IMG/VR virus record: IMGVR_UViG_3300005295_000594
Coordinates: 1 to 40,395 of that record
DNA: 40,395 bases
Reading direction: 5' to 3' (one strand)
DNA from: a virus
Below, piece after piece: positions 15,436-22,812 of this stretch. The translations under genes and the position numbers were made by a program. Below the pieces are notes generated by a model. That model saw only the letters and a list, made by a program, of their open reading frames with translations. It was not told where the DNA came from and ran no database searches. How positions within the stretch are numbered: position 1 is the first letter of the stretch; each line of letters begins with the position of its first letter.

Positions 15436-15864
15436 ATGGCGATTCAAATTCCAGTAATTAGCGGCTTACTTGACATCGGCGGCAAGCTCATCGACAAGCT
15501 GATCCCCGATCCCGAGGCAAAGGCCAAAGCCCAGCTTGAGCTTATGCGCCTGGAGCGCGACGGGCAGCTGGAGGATCTCAAGGCACGCATGAGCGCGATC
15601 ATGGCGGAGGCACAGTCCTCGGACCCGTGGACGTCACGCGCACGACCGACGTTCATGTATGTATTTTACGGCGTGATCATTGCGCTCGTACTCATCGCGC
15701 CGGTGGCGGGCATATTCGCACCGATGCAGATGGAGACCTTCTTCGCGAACGTGGGCAAGGGCTTCCGCGCCATACCGGAAGAACTCTGGTGGGTATTCAC
15801 CGCTGGGTATCTCGGCTACACCGGCTTCCGAAGCTACGAGAAGAAAATTGGCGTAGTGAAATAG
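15436..15864 (+). CDS. Holin of the three-transmembrane (HP1/GTA-like) type
   Basis: A 142-residue protein. The N-terminal part has a short amphipathic stretch (IPVISGLLDIGGKLIDKLIP) and a charged helix LELMRLERDGQLEDLKARM. Two clear membrane segments follow, FYGVIIALVLIAPVAGIF and LWWVFTAGYLGYTGF, then a basic tail. The sentence-like string SDPWTSRARPTFMYVFYGV is typical of the holin family found in Mu-like phages and gene-transfer agents. It would form the inner-membrane holes that let the endolysin out. It lies 3 bases after the endolysin gene. Confidence 0.82.
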   Translation: MAIQIPVISGLLDIGGKLIDKLIPDPEAKAKAQLELMRLERDGQLEDLKARMSAIMAEAQSSDPWTSRARPTFMYVFYGVIIALVLIAPVAGIFAPMQMETFFANVGKGFRAIPEELWWVFTAGYLGYTGFRSYEKKIGVVK

Positions 15865-15867
15865 CGC

Positions 15868-16314
15868 ATGGGCACGGCGACTACCATCACCATTGAACTG
15901 TGGGCGCTGATCGTGTTTCTAGCGACGTTGCTGCTCGCCTTCTTCGGTGCCGTATGGGCGTTTGCGCGGTTGGTCTTGAAGCAGTTCAGCGCATATCTCG
16001 ACCAGAGGTTCAAGGCTCGCGATGAGCGTTTAGCTGAAAACAACAGGGCAATTACACAACGGTTCGATGATCACTCCAGAAAACTTGCGAAGGTGGACGA
16101 GCATAGCCAAGACATCGAGCGCGAAATCCTGAGACTGCGCGCCGAGCTACCCGAAAACTATGTCCGGCGCGAGGACTGGATCAGGTTCTCGGCCACCATC
16201 GACGCCAAGCTGGATTGGTTACGGACGCACTGCGAAGACACAAGACGGCTGATTGTCGGCGTAAGCGAACAAGTTAAGTCTCTGCGTCCTGGGGGAAAGC
16301 CAGATGGTGGGTGA
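15868..16314 (+). CDS. Membrane-anchored coiled-coil protein in the lysis cluster
   Basis: A 148-residue protein with one N-terminal membrane segment at about 9-37 (LWALIVFLATLLLAFFGAVW) and a long heptad-rich helix (about 45-100: RFKARDERLAENNRAITQRF and following). Mu-like phages carry a comparable anchored coiled-coil gene (DUF2730-like) at this place. Function is unknown; an i-spanin-like or holin-accessory role is possible. It sits 3 bases after the holin gene and overlaps the next gene by 11 bases. Confidence 0.72.
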   Translation: MGTATTITIELWALIVFLATLLLAFFGAVWAFARLVLKQFSAYLDQRFKARDERLAENNRAITQRFDDHSRKLAKVDEHSQDIEREILRLRAELPENYVRREDWIRFSATIDAKLDWLRTHCEDTRRLIVGVSEQVKSLRPGGKPDGG

Positions 16315-16618
16315 AATCGACATGGAGAAAGCCCAACGTGAAGAAGCGCGCTGGCGGATTCTGCGCGCGCTCGATGCAGGGCGGCCGCGGCCCGTGTCGG
16401 AGACGATTCTCCTACGCACGCTGCAGGACATCGAACTTCCGATTACGCCGCACGGTTTGCGAAGAGAGCTTGATTATCTGCGCGACCGTAGCCTTATCTC
16501 GATTCATGGCGAGGAAACATCGACATGGACAGCTGAACTCACCCGCTATGGCGTTGACGTCGTCGAGTACACGATCAACTGTGAACCCGGCATCGCCCGG
16601 CCGAGAAAATGGGACTGA
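16304..16618 (+). CDS. Small winged-helix protein (Mu gp26-like position)
   Basis: A 104-residue protein reading as a winged helix: RWRILRALDAGRPRPVSETI, LRRTLQ-like helix LLRTLQDIELPITPHGLRRE, LDYLRDRSLISI, then a wing TWTAELTRYGVDVVEYT. Comparable ArsR/MarR-like small proteins occur between lysis and terminase genes in Mu-like phages. It probably binds DNA, but its target is unknown. GGGGGA lies 7 bases before the ATG, and a second in-frame ATG is six codons later. Confidence 0.78.
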   Translation: MVGEIDMEKAQREEARWRILRALDAGRPRPVSETILLRTLQDIELPITPHGLRRELDYLRDRSLISIHGEETSTWTAELTRYGVDVVEYTINCEPGIARPRKWD

Positions 16619-16620
16619 GC

Positions 16621-16809
16621 ATGGGAGCCAGAGTATTGTTCGTTTGGCTCGCCTGCATCACCGTACCTTGGGTGGTGACGCTTACTCTGATCTTTGGCCT
16701 GCACTACTGGTTCAGCGTGGCATGGATTTTGTCTATCCTGCTCGGCTCTGTGATTGCGACTTGCCTCCTTATAGCAATCTTCTTCAGTCTTCTACGCTGG
16801 CGCGGATAA
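16621..16809 (+). CDS. Small two-segment membrane protein
   Basis: A 62-residue, very hydrophobic protein with two membrane segments (about 3-25 and 30-56) separated by a short HYWFS turn, and an arginine-rich end. An ATG four codons upstream (16609) is an alternative start that would overlap the preceding gene. Size and topology resemble a class II holin or antiholin, and it lies in the lysis/packaging transition. The true holin call is given to the 15436 gene, so this may be its partner. Confidence 0.62.
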   Translation: MGARVLFVWLACITVPWVVTLTLIFGLHYWFSVAWILSILLGSVIATCLLIAIFFSLLRWRG

Positions 16810-16814
16810 GATAC

Positions 16815-17336
16815 ATGCCTGCGCGCTCGAAGGTGTTGCAGCTGCCCGAACAGGTCCGCAGTGAGCTCGACAGCCGTTTAGTCCAAGGAAGTTTCGCGGG
16901 CTATGAGGCAATGTCGGCCTGGCTTGCCGTGCAAGGCTTCGAGATTTCCAAGTCCTCACTTCATCGCTATGGCGCGCAGTTCGAGGAACGCGTTTCGGCA
17001 CTCAAGTTTGCGACAGATCAGGCACGCGCAATCGTGGCCGAGTCGCCGGACGATGAAGGCGCGATGAGCGAAGCCCTTATGCGCCTGGTGCAAGAACGGC
17101 TCTTTTCCGTACTTCTTGAAATCGATGTTGATCCAAGCAAGGCCAATCTTAACAGCCTCGCGCGTTCGATCGCCGAACTCGGCAGAGCTAGCGTTACGCA
17201 GAAAAAATATGCGCAGGAAGTGCGTGAGCGTACGAACGCTGCCGCCGAGGCAGCAGAGAAAATTGCCAAGCGCGGCGGGCTGTCTGATGAATCCGTGCGC
17301 GAAATCCGCTCGGCCATCCTGGGCATCACGAAATGA
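16815..17336 (+). CDS. Small terminase subunit-like protein (Mu gp27, DUF3486)
   Basis: A 173-residue DUF3486 protein. The N-terminal DNA-binding part reads SKVLQLPEQVRSELDSRLVQ, GSFAGYEAMSAWLAVQGFEI and SKSSLHRYG, which is highly characteristic. The remainder is a long helical/coiled region (about 60-160) for oligomerisation. In Mu this gene precedes the large terminase and acts in packaging initiation from the prophage left end. The start at 16815 is chosen because the conserved domain begins there, although the frame is open far upstream. It has an ATGA overlap with the next gene. Confidence 0.9.
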   Translation: MPARSKVLQLPEQVRSELDSRLVQGSFAGYEAMSAWLAVQGFEISKSSLHRYGAQFEERVSALKFATDQARAIVAESPDDEGAMSEALMRLVQERLFSVLLEIDVDPSKANLNSLARSIAELGRASVTQKKYAQEVRERTNAAAEAAEKIAKRGGLSDESVREIRSAILGITK

Positions 17337-18853
17337 GCTTCGCGCCTCTTGCCAATGATGCGACGAATCGCAATGCGCCGCCACCAGTCCTGCTGCCGTA
17401 TCAGCAGACGTGGATCGCAGATGAGTCGCCTCTAAAAATAGCCGAGAAATCGCGACGCATCGGTCTCACCTGGGCGGAAGCCTGCGACGACGTGCTGATC
17501 GCGGCCAAGGCCGGCGGCACGAATGTGTTTTATATCGGCCCCACACAGGACATGGCGCTCGAATTCATCGAGGCGTGCGCGATGTGGGCGCGTGCGTTCA
17601 ACCAGGTAGCGACGGAAATCGAGGAAGGAATCTTCGAAGATGGTGGCGAGAAGGAAATCAAAACTTACAAGATCGATTTCCCCGGTAGCGGCCGGCGCAT
17701 CGTGGCACTTTCCTCGCGCCCGACGAATCTGCGCGGCAAGCAGGGCGTGATCGTTATTGATGAGGCCGCGTTTCATCCGGACTTGAATGGCCTGTTGAAG
17801 GCTGCTTTAGCGATGCTCTTGTGGGGGGATCGCGTGCGCATCATCTCGACGCACGATGGCGTCGACAACCCGTTCAACGAACTTATCCAGGAGATCCGGG
17901 CCAAGAAGCGCAGGGGCGAGGTGCATCGATACACGTTCCGTCAAGCCGTCGAGCAGGGGCTCTATCGGCGGGTGTGTTTGCGCCGTGGCATCGAGTGGAC
18001 AGCCGAAGGCGAAGCGGCGTGGGTTGCAGACGCATACGGCTTCTATGGCGACGATGCGGCAGAGGAGCTGGACGTCGTGCCGAGCCAGGGCGGCGGCGCG
18101 TTCCTGACGATGGCACTGATCGAGGCGCGTATGTCGCAAGACACTCCGATTGTACGGGGGCGGTGGAACGCCGAGTTCAATCTCCTGCCGGAGCTATTGC
18201 GGCGCCAAGAAATCGCGCAATGGTGCGAGGAGAATCTCGCGCCGGTGCTCGCACAGCTCGACGCGAAGCAGTGGCATGCATTCGGAGAGGACTTCGGTCG
18301 CGTGTCTGACTTGTCGTGCATTGCGGTGGGTGCCGAGGGCATGGACCTCGTCACGCGCGTCAAGCTCATTGTCGAGCTGTCGAACTGCCCGTTTCGCCAG
18401 CAGGAGCAGATCCTCTACTACATTGCCGATCGTCTGCCGCACTTTCGCGGCGGCGCACTGGACGCCACCGGTAATGGTGCGGCGCTCGCTGAATACGCTG
18501 TAGATCGCTACGGCGTGACGAGGATCGAGCAGATCAAGCTCAACGATCAGTTCTATCTGGAGAACTTCCCGCGCCTCAAAGGAGCGCTCGAGGATGGCAC
18601 GCTCGATGAGTTACCGCGTGATCGTGAGATTCGAGATGACTTGCGCGCGGTGCGTAGCATCGATGGCATTCCGAAGTTGCCAAAGACAAAGACTCAGAAA
18701 GCGGACGGAGAAAAGCTCGCGCGGCACGGCGACGCAGCGATCGCGCTCTTGATGCTGCACTATGCAATGAAGCGTGACGTCGTGCCAATTGAATTCCGCA
18801 GCACGGGCGTGGAACGCATCGGTATGAGCCTCACTGACTTTTTGGGTGGCTGA
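17333..18853 (+). CDS. Large terminase subunit (Mu gp28-like)
   Basis: A 506-residue packaging ATPase/nuclease. The adenine-binding/Walker A-like segment is EKSRRIGLTW at about 38-47, where the classical GKT is replaced by RRIGLT as in other Mu-type terminases. Walker B is VIVIDEAAF with Asp143 and Glu144, and SSRPTNLRG is upstream of it. The C-terminal RNase H-like nuclease shows FGEDFGRVSDLSCIAVG and GALDATGNGAALAE, with the expected acidic residues. It is coupled to the small terminase gene and 2 bases from the portal gene. Confidence 0.95.
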   Translation: MSFAPLANDATNRNAPPPVLLPYQQTWIADESPLKIAEKSRRIGLTWAEACDDVLIAAKAGGTNVFYIGPTQDMALEFIEACAMWARAFNQVATEIEEGIFEDGGEKEIKTYKIDFPGSGRRIVALSSRPTNLRGKQGVIVIDEAAFHPDLNGLLKAALAMLLWGDRVRIISTHDGVDNPFNELIQEIRAKKRRGEVHRYTFRQAVEQGLYRRVCLRRGIEWTAEGEAAWVADAYGFYGDDAAEELDVVPSQGGGAFLTMALIEARMSQDTPIVRGRWNAEFNLLPELLRRQEIAQWCEENLAPVLAQLDAKQWHAFGEDFGRVSDLSCIAVGAEGMDLVTRVKLIVELSNCPFRQQEQILYYIADRLPHFRGGALDATGNGAALAEYAVDRYGVTRIEQIKLNDQFYLENFPRLKGALEDGTLDELPRDREIRDDLRAVRSIDGIPKLPKTKTQKADGEKLARHGDAAIALLMLHYAMKRDVVPIEFRSTGVERIGMSLTDFLGG

Positions 18854-18855
18854 GC

Positions 18856-20445
18856 ATGCCAAAGAAGAAACCAACCAAATCCGAACTGACAAATGAAATT
18901 GCCACAATAGACAAGGCGATTCATCAACTAATTTTCTTTGGCGGTGGTCTGAAGCTCCTTATTAATGGCGACGATGTCCTGCGCACACGAAGTGCCAGCA
19001 AGGGCATCGCCATTTATGCGGACCTCGAACGCGACGCGCATGCAGGTGCTGTACTCGACAAACGCAAACGTGCCGTTACCGCACGCGAGTGGTACGTCGA
19101 ACCTGCCAGTGAGGATGCTGGCGACAAAGAAGTCGCCGATTTCGTGGAAAAGACACTCAAGAACCTGCGCTTCGATCGAATCACAAAAGATCTCCTAGAC
19201 GCCACTCTGAAGGGCTTCGCCGTCGTTGAGATCATGTGGGGCGTAGTCAATAACCGGCTTGTGCCCGTGAAAGTCATTGATCGCGACCAACGTCGTTTCA
19301 TCTTCGATATTGATCGAAACTTACGCCTGCTTTCGCAAGCTCGGCCGCTCGAAGGCGAAGAATTGCCTGATCGCAAGTTCATCTTGCATACGGTCGGCGG
19401 CAAGGACGGCACGCCATATGGTTTGGGTGTCGGACAGAGGATCTTCTGGCCGGTATTCTTCAAGAGGCAGAACCTGTCTTTCTGGCTCATCTTCAACGAG
19501 AAGTTCGGCACACCAACCGCGAAAGGCACATATCCACGTGGCGCTACCGAGCAGGAGCAGACAAAACTTCTGAACGCACTGCGCGCCATCAGCCAGGAAG
19601 CAGGCATCATCATCCCGGAAGGGATGGAAGTGGAACTACTCGAAGCTGCACGCACCGGCAGCGCCGATGGATATGAACGTCTCTGCGCGTACATGGATGC
19701 GCAGATTTCGATAGCCGTGCTGGGCGAGACGTTGACGACCACGGTGGGCAACACCGGCGGCAATCGCGCCCTCGGAGAAGTGCATGAAGAAGGCCGCATG
19801 GAGCTCGCGAAGGATGACGCGGACGAACTCTCAGCGACTCTTAACGATACCCTCATTCGCTGGATCGTTGAGTACAACTTTCCAAGCCGCCCGCCGCCCG
19901 CTGTGTGGCGTGACTTCGCCCAGCAGGAAGATCTCAACACGCTCGCCGAGCGCGATAAAAAACTCAGCGAGATCGGCTTCGAGCGCACGCCTGAGAGCGT
20001 GCTTGAAATATACGGACCCGGCTACGTCAAGATCGAACGTGAGCCGCCGACTGCAAATCCCAACGGGCACAGTTCTGTCGCAACGCAACCCCACCAAGCT
20101 ACTGCGCAATTCAGGGAACCGACAAGGGGATTTCTGTCGCGATTGAGTGCAGCACTCGCTCAAGTGCTCGGCTTTGCTGAAGGCGGGATCGAGGATCAGC
20201 GGGCGCGCAACCGCGACGACCAGAGAACCATTGCCCAAGCCAGCGAGCAGCTCGCAGGCGAGTGGGCGAAATTCATCGGCCCTCGCGTAAAGGAACTGCA
20301 GGTGCTGCTCGATGAGACGCAGGATCTCGCCCTCTTCCGCGAGCGCCTGACGCAACTGCTCGATGCTGACCCGTCAGTGGACTTTGTTGAGACACTGACC
20401 CGCGCGACATTCGCGTCGCATCTCGCCGGCCGTCTTCCGCGGTAG
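18856..20445 (+). CDS. Portal protein (Mu gp29-like, DUF935)
   Basis: A 529-residue DUF935 portal, the dodecameric vertex through which DNA enters and leaves the head. Typical stretches are LERDAHAGAVLDKRKRAVTA, ATLKGFAVVEIMWGVVNNRL, WLIFNEKFGTPTAKGTYPRG and ALGEVHEEGRMELAKDDADE. The last third (about 400-529) is more variable and helical. The order terminase, portal, F-like protein is that of Mu. Confidence 0.94.
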   Translation: MPKKKPTKSELTNEIATIDKAIHQLIFFGGGLKLLINGDDVLRTRSASKGIAIYADLERDAHAGAVLDKRKRAVTAREWYVEPASEDAGDKEVADFVEKTLKNLRFDRITKDLLDATLKGFAVVEIMWGVVNNRLVPVKVIDRDQRRFIFDIDRNLRLLSQARPLEGEELPDRKFILHTVGGKDGTPYGLGVGQRIFWPVFFKRQNLSFWLIFNEKFGTPTAKGTYPRGATEQEQTKLLNALRAISQEAGIIIPEGMEVELLEAARTGSADGYERLCAYMDAQISIAVLGETLTTTVGNTGGNRALGEVHEEGRMELAKDDADELSATLNDTLIRWIVEYNFPSRPPPAVWRDFAQQEDLNTLAERDKKLSEIGFERTPESVLEIYGPGYVKIEREPPTANPNGHSSVATQPHQATAQFREPTRGFLSRLSAALAQVLGFAEGGIEDQRARNRDDQRTIAQASEQLAGEWAKFIGPRVKELQVLLDETQDLALFRERLTQLLDADPSVDFVETLTRATFASHLAGRLPR

Positions 20446-20460
20446 TTGTGAGGATAGTAC

Positions 20461-21231
20461 TTGGCGCTTTCCTTCAGCTTCGATCTCTCGCCTGAAGCGG
20501 CTCTGAGGTTCTTCCGCAAGAAAGGCTTACAGACCTCATTCGCTTGGCAAGATATGTGGCAGCAAGAGCACGATGCGGCATTCACCGTTGCGAAGATGAT
20601 GGATATCGATTTGCTGCGCGACGTGCGCGTAGCGGTCGACGAGGCCATCGCCAAAGGCACGACGCTTCAGGCGTTCCGCGCCCAACTCGAACCGCTGTTA
20701 TTGAAGCAAGGCTGGTGGGGCCGTGCAGAGATGATCGATCCCATAACTCACGAACCCCAGCTCGTGCAATTGGGTAGCCCGCGGCGGCTTGAGACGATTT
20801 TCCGGGTGAACATGCAGACGGCTTATGTGGCCGGCGATCAGGAACAGATCGAGGAGACGGCAGACCAGGCGCCCTTCCTCATGTATGACGCGGTCGATGA
20901 CAACAAAGTGCGTCCACAGCACAAGGTATGGGATGATACGGTGCTTCGCTGGGACGATCCCTGGTGGAACACGCATCGTCCACCCAACGGCTGGAACTGC
21001 CGATGTTCAGTGATTCAACTATCGCAGCGGGATCTGAATCGGGAAGGCTTGCAAGTCGCACCAAAGGCGCCAGTCGTCACGACACGCGAGTACACAAATA
21101 GGCGTACCGGCGAAGTTTCGCGCGTACCCGTAGGGATTGATCCCGGCTGGGCTTACAACGTGGGAAAAAGCCGGCTCGAACATCTGCGGGCAGAACTAGC
21201 CGAGAAGCGCCGGGCGTTCAACGATGACTGA
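20461..21231 (+). CDS. F: F-like minor head / head morphogenesis protein (Mu gp30-like)
   Basis: A 256-residue protein from a TTG start with GAGGA upstream. The C-terminal half carries the diagnostic Mu F motif: DDNKVRPQHKVWDDTVLRWD and then PPNGWNCRCSV (Trp178 to Cys182). The N-terminal half (SPEAALRFFRKKGLQTSFAW) is also family-typical. In Mu, gp30 is a minor capsid protein needed for head assembly. It is shorter than the Mu protein (about 430 residues), with the extra C-terminal region of Mu absent. It overlaps the next gene by 8 bases. Confidence 0.92.
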   Translation: MALSFSFDLSPEAALRFFRKKGLQTSFAWQDMWQQEHDAAFTVAKMMDIDLLRDVRVAVDEAIAKGTTLQAFRAQLEPLLLKQGWWGRAEMIDPITHEPQLVQLGSPRRLETIFRVNMQTAYVAGDQEQIEETADQAPFLMYDAVDDNKVRPQHKVWDDTVLRWDDPWWNTHRPPNGWNCRCSVIQLSQRDLNREGLQVAPKAPVVTTREYTNRRTGEVSRVPVGIDPGWAYNVGKSRLEHLRAELAEKRRAFNDD

Positions 21232-21754
21232 CATTCGCTACGAGATCGACGATCACGAAATCCGCAGCGCGATCAAATCACTGCTCGGCCGCACGATCCC
21301 CGGCGGTATGCGCAGTGTGTTTCTCTCAATCGCAAGCTACGGCAAAACCAGCACGCAGTTGCGCTTCAGAAAACAAATCGCACCCGATGGCAAAGCGTGG
21401 CTGCCCAGTCAACGCGCGATGCGCGATGGCGGTCAGACATTGAGACTTACTAGCCGTCTGCGAAATTCCATTTCCTTTATCGCAACGAATAAAAGCGCGG
21501 AATGGGGAACAAACGTCGAGTACGCAGCGACGCACCAGTTCGGACGGGAGGGGCCGGAATCGGTGTCCGCTCATCCCCGGCTTATCCGCAAAGCATTCGG
21601 ACGCCGCCTGCGTTTCGGCGTGTGGCAGACCGTGACGGCCCATACCCGCAACCAGAATATTTCGGCTCGTGCTTTTCTCGGCCTGGACGCGGCGGATCGG
21701 GCGGAAATTTTGACCATCATCGCTGACGACCTGATTCGCTCGCTGCCCAAGTAG
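21224..21754 (+). CDS. G: Virion morphogenesis protein (Mu G, gp31-like)
   Basis: A 176-residue member of the phage virion morphogenesis / tail-completion family. Typical phrases are TSTQLRFRKQIAPDGKAWLP, TLRLTSRLRNSISF and EYAATHQFG. It probably works at the head-tail interface or in tail completion, as Mu G does. It ends the first block of head genes. In Mu the protease gene follows at once, but here about a kilobase of accessory DNA intervenes. Confidence 0.9.
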   Translation: MTDIRYEIDDHEIRSAIKSLLGRTIPGGMRSVFLSIASYGKTSTQLRFRKQIAPDGKAWLPSQRAMRDGGQTLRLTSRLRNSISFIATNKSAEWGTNVEYAATHQFGREGPESVSAHPRLIRKAFGRRLRFGVWQTVTAHTRNQNISARAFLGLDAADRAEILTIIADDLIRSLPK

Positions 21755-21837
21755 GGCTGCCCGCTCCCATGAAGGCGATCCTGACGGCCTATACGGGCAT
21801 TAAAGTCCATGGTCGGCATTCCAAGCCCCCAAATTCC

Positions 21838-21877
21838 TTAAACGCTCCTCCGTCGATTTAAACGCCTTTCCGCCGAT
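21838..21877. repeat. Tandem pair of 20-base repeats
   Basis: Two adjacent 20-base units, 21838-21857 and 21858-21877, both beginning TTAAACGC and ending in C-G-A-T, with 16 of 20 positions identical. They lie in the 247-base gene-free gap after G. Tandem direct repeats of about two helical turns here are candidate regulator sites for the following HTH gene. Confidence 0.6.
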
Positions 21878-21907
21878 TTCCGTGGGTTAATCGGGAAGTG
21901 CGTCACT

Positions 21908-21931
21908 ATTTCAGCCTATATCCACTGAAAT
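21908..21931. repeat. Inverted repeat ATTTCAG/CTGAAAT
   Basis: Perfect 7-base arms with a 10-base spacer, about 70 bases before the small ORF at 22002. No T-run follows, so it is more likely an operator or an mRNA hairpin than a terminator. Confidence 0.45.
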
Positions 21932-22001
21932 CGGTTGATAAATGGGTACAGACGCCGCCATGATTCTCTTACGGCATTGGGCCAGCAAGGAGAAAGCAGC
22001 C

Positions 22002-22235
22002 ATGACCCACAAACTTCACCTCGAATGTGATGACGGAGAGCTCCGTGAGCTGGAAGCCGCGCTCGCCGCGCATGCCGTTCGCCTGGAGCGCTTCCGCAAA
22101 AGAGAAGGCGGTAGACTCTGGAACGAAGCCAGTGCCGCCCTCGAATCCCTTGTCCGAAAAGTGGATCACGCCTGCCCGGTGACGCAAATCGGCACGCCAA
22201 ACTTTGGAAAACTCCAAGGCGTGGGTAATGGATAG
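22002..22235 (+). CDS. Small accessory protein of unknown function
   Basis: A 77-residue acidic/basic helical protein (LECDDGELRELEAALAAHAV, RLERFRKREGGRLWNEA). The start is fixed by AAGGAG eight bases before the ATG at 22002; an in-frame ATG 60 bases upstream lacks such a site. No domain was recognised. It lies directly before an HTH gene on the same strand, the pattern of a small regulated gene pair inserted between the Mu-like G and protease genes. A toxin-antitoxin-like pair is possible but nothing specific supports it. Confidence 0.6.
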   Translation: MTHKLHLECDDGELRELEAALAAHAVRLERFRKREGGRLWNEASAALESLVRKVDHACPVTQIGTPNFGKLQGVGNG

Positions 22236-22256
22236 CAGCAACCTCTGCACGTTTCC

Positions 22257-22682
22257 GTGAAACCTCGCCACCGCGCACGTGCGACACCGGAGCAAGTGCG
22301 CATGATTCGAGAGTCTTTCGGGCTCACGCAACGGCAAACCGCCATAGTGATGCGCTGCCATCTGCGCACTTGGCAACGCTATGAGACGGGAAAGCTTGTC
22401 ATCAAAGCCGCCCGACTCGAAACATTTCTAGAGCGTGCGCACGCATCGATATCGACACCGTCTCTCTCAAACCAAAGTACCGTTGACCCACAGACACGTC
22501 TGCGCGCTCTCATGCGTGAACATTGCATGACCTATCAGCAGTTAGCCGAGCTCGTGCATTGGAGTATCGACACAGTCAAAGCGAAACTCAAACCCATCTC
22601 CAGCCGCGGTCATCGACCGTTAACCGAACAAGACTTCGAATACGTCACGCTGAAATTAGCCGAACAAAAACGGCGAACTTAA
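22257..22682 (+). CDS. HTH regulator with two possible DNA-binding segments
   Basis: A 141-residue protein, apparently from a GTG start (an ATG at 22302 is an alternative). Residues 10-55 form an XRE-like helix-turn-helix (EQVRMIRESFGLTQRQTAIV, RCHLRTWQRYETGK). Residues 78-125 look like a second one (LRALMREHCMTYQQLAELVH, WSIDTVKAKLKP). Two HTH units in one chain suggest binding to a composite or palindromic site. A perfect 14-base palindrome lies about 50 bases downstream. The gene is not part of the Mu core, so this is accessory cargo whose target is unknown. Confidence 0.75.
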   Translation: MKPRHRARATPEQVRMIRESFGLTQRQTAIVMRCHLRTWQRYETGKLVIKAARLETFLERAHASISTPSLSNQSTVDPQTRLRALMREHCMTYQQLAELVHWSIDTVKAKLKPISSRGHRPLTEQDFEYVTLKLAEQKRRT

Positions 22683-22733
22683 TCACAGCTCTCTGCGTCG
22701 ACTTTTTCTACAACACTACAGCGCTGCATCCCC

Positions 22734-22747
22734 TAACGCGCGTTAGC
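22734..22747. promoter_or_regulatory. Perfect 14-base palindrome CTAACGCGCGTTAG
   Basis: A gapless palindrome in the 130-base gap between the HTH gene and the head protease gene. It has the form of a dimeric regulator operator. There is no poly-T after it. The upstream double-HTH protein is the obvious candidate ligand, and expression of the head genes would be the candidate target. Confidence 0.5.
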
Positions 22748-22812
22748 AGACTCCTCCTCGGATAGCGCAGCAACATCGTCATTACTGAGATGTTGACGAC
22801 TGTTCGGAGCAA

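Noticed and set aside
16311-16814. In-frame upstream extension of the small terminase gene
   Set aside because: It overlaps two better genes in other frames, and the conserved DUF3486 domain starts right at the 16815 ATG.
19014-19988. 324-codon minus-strand open frame inside the portal gene
   Set aside because: Serine/arginine-rich translation typical of an antisense frame of GC-biased coding DNA; the portal protein is well supported on the plus strand.
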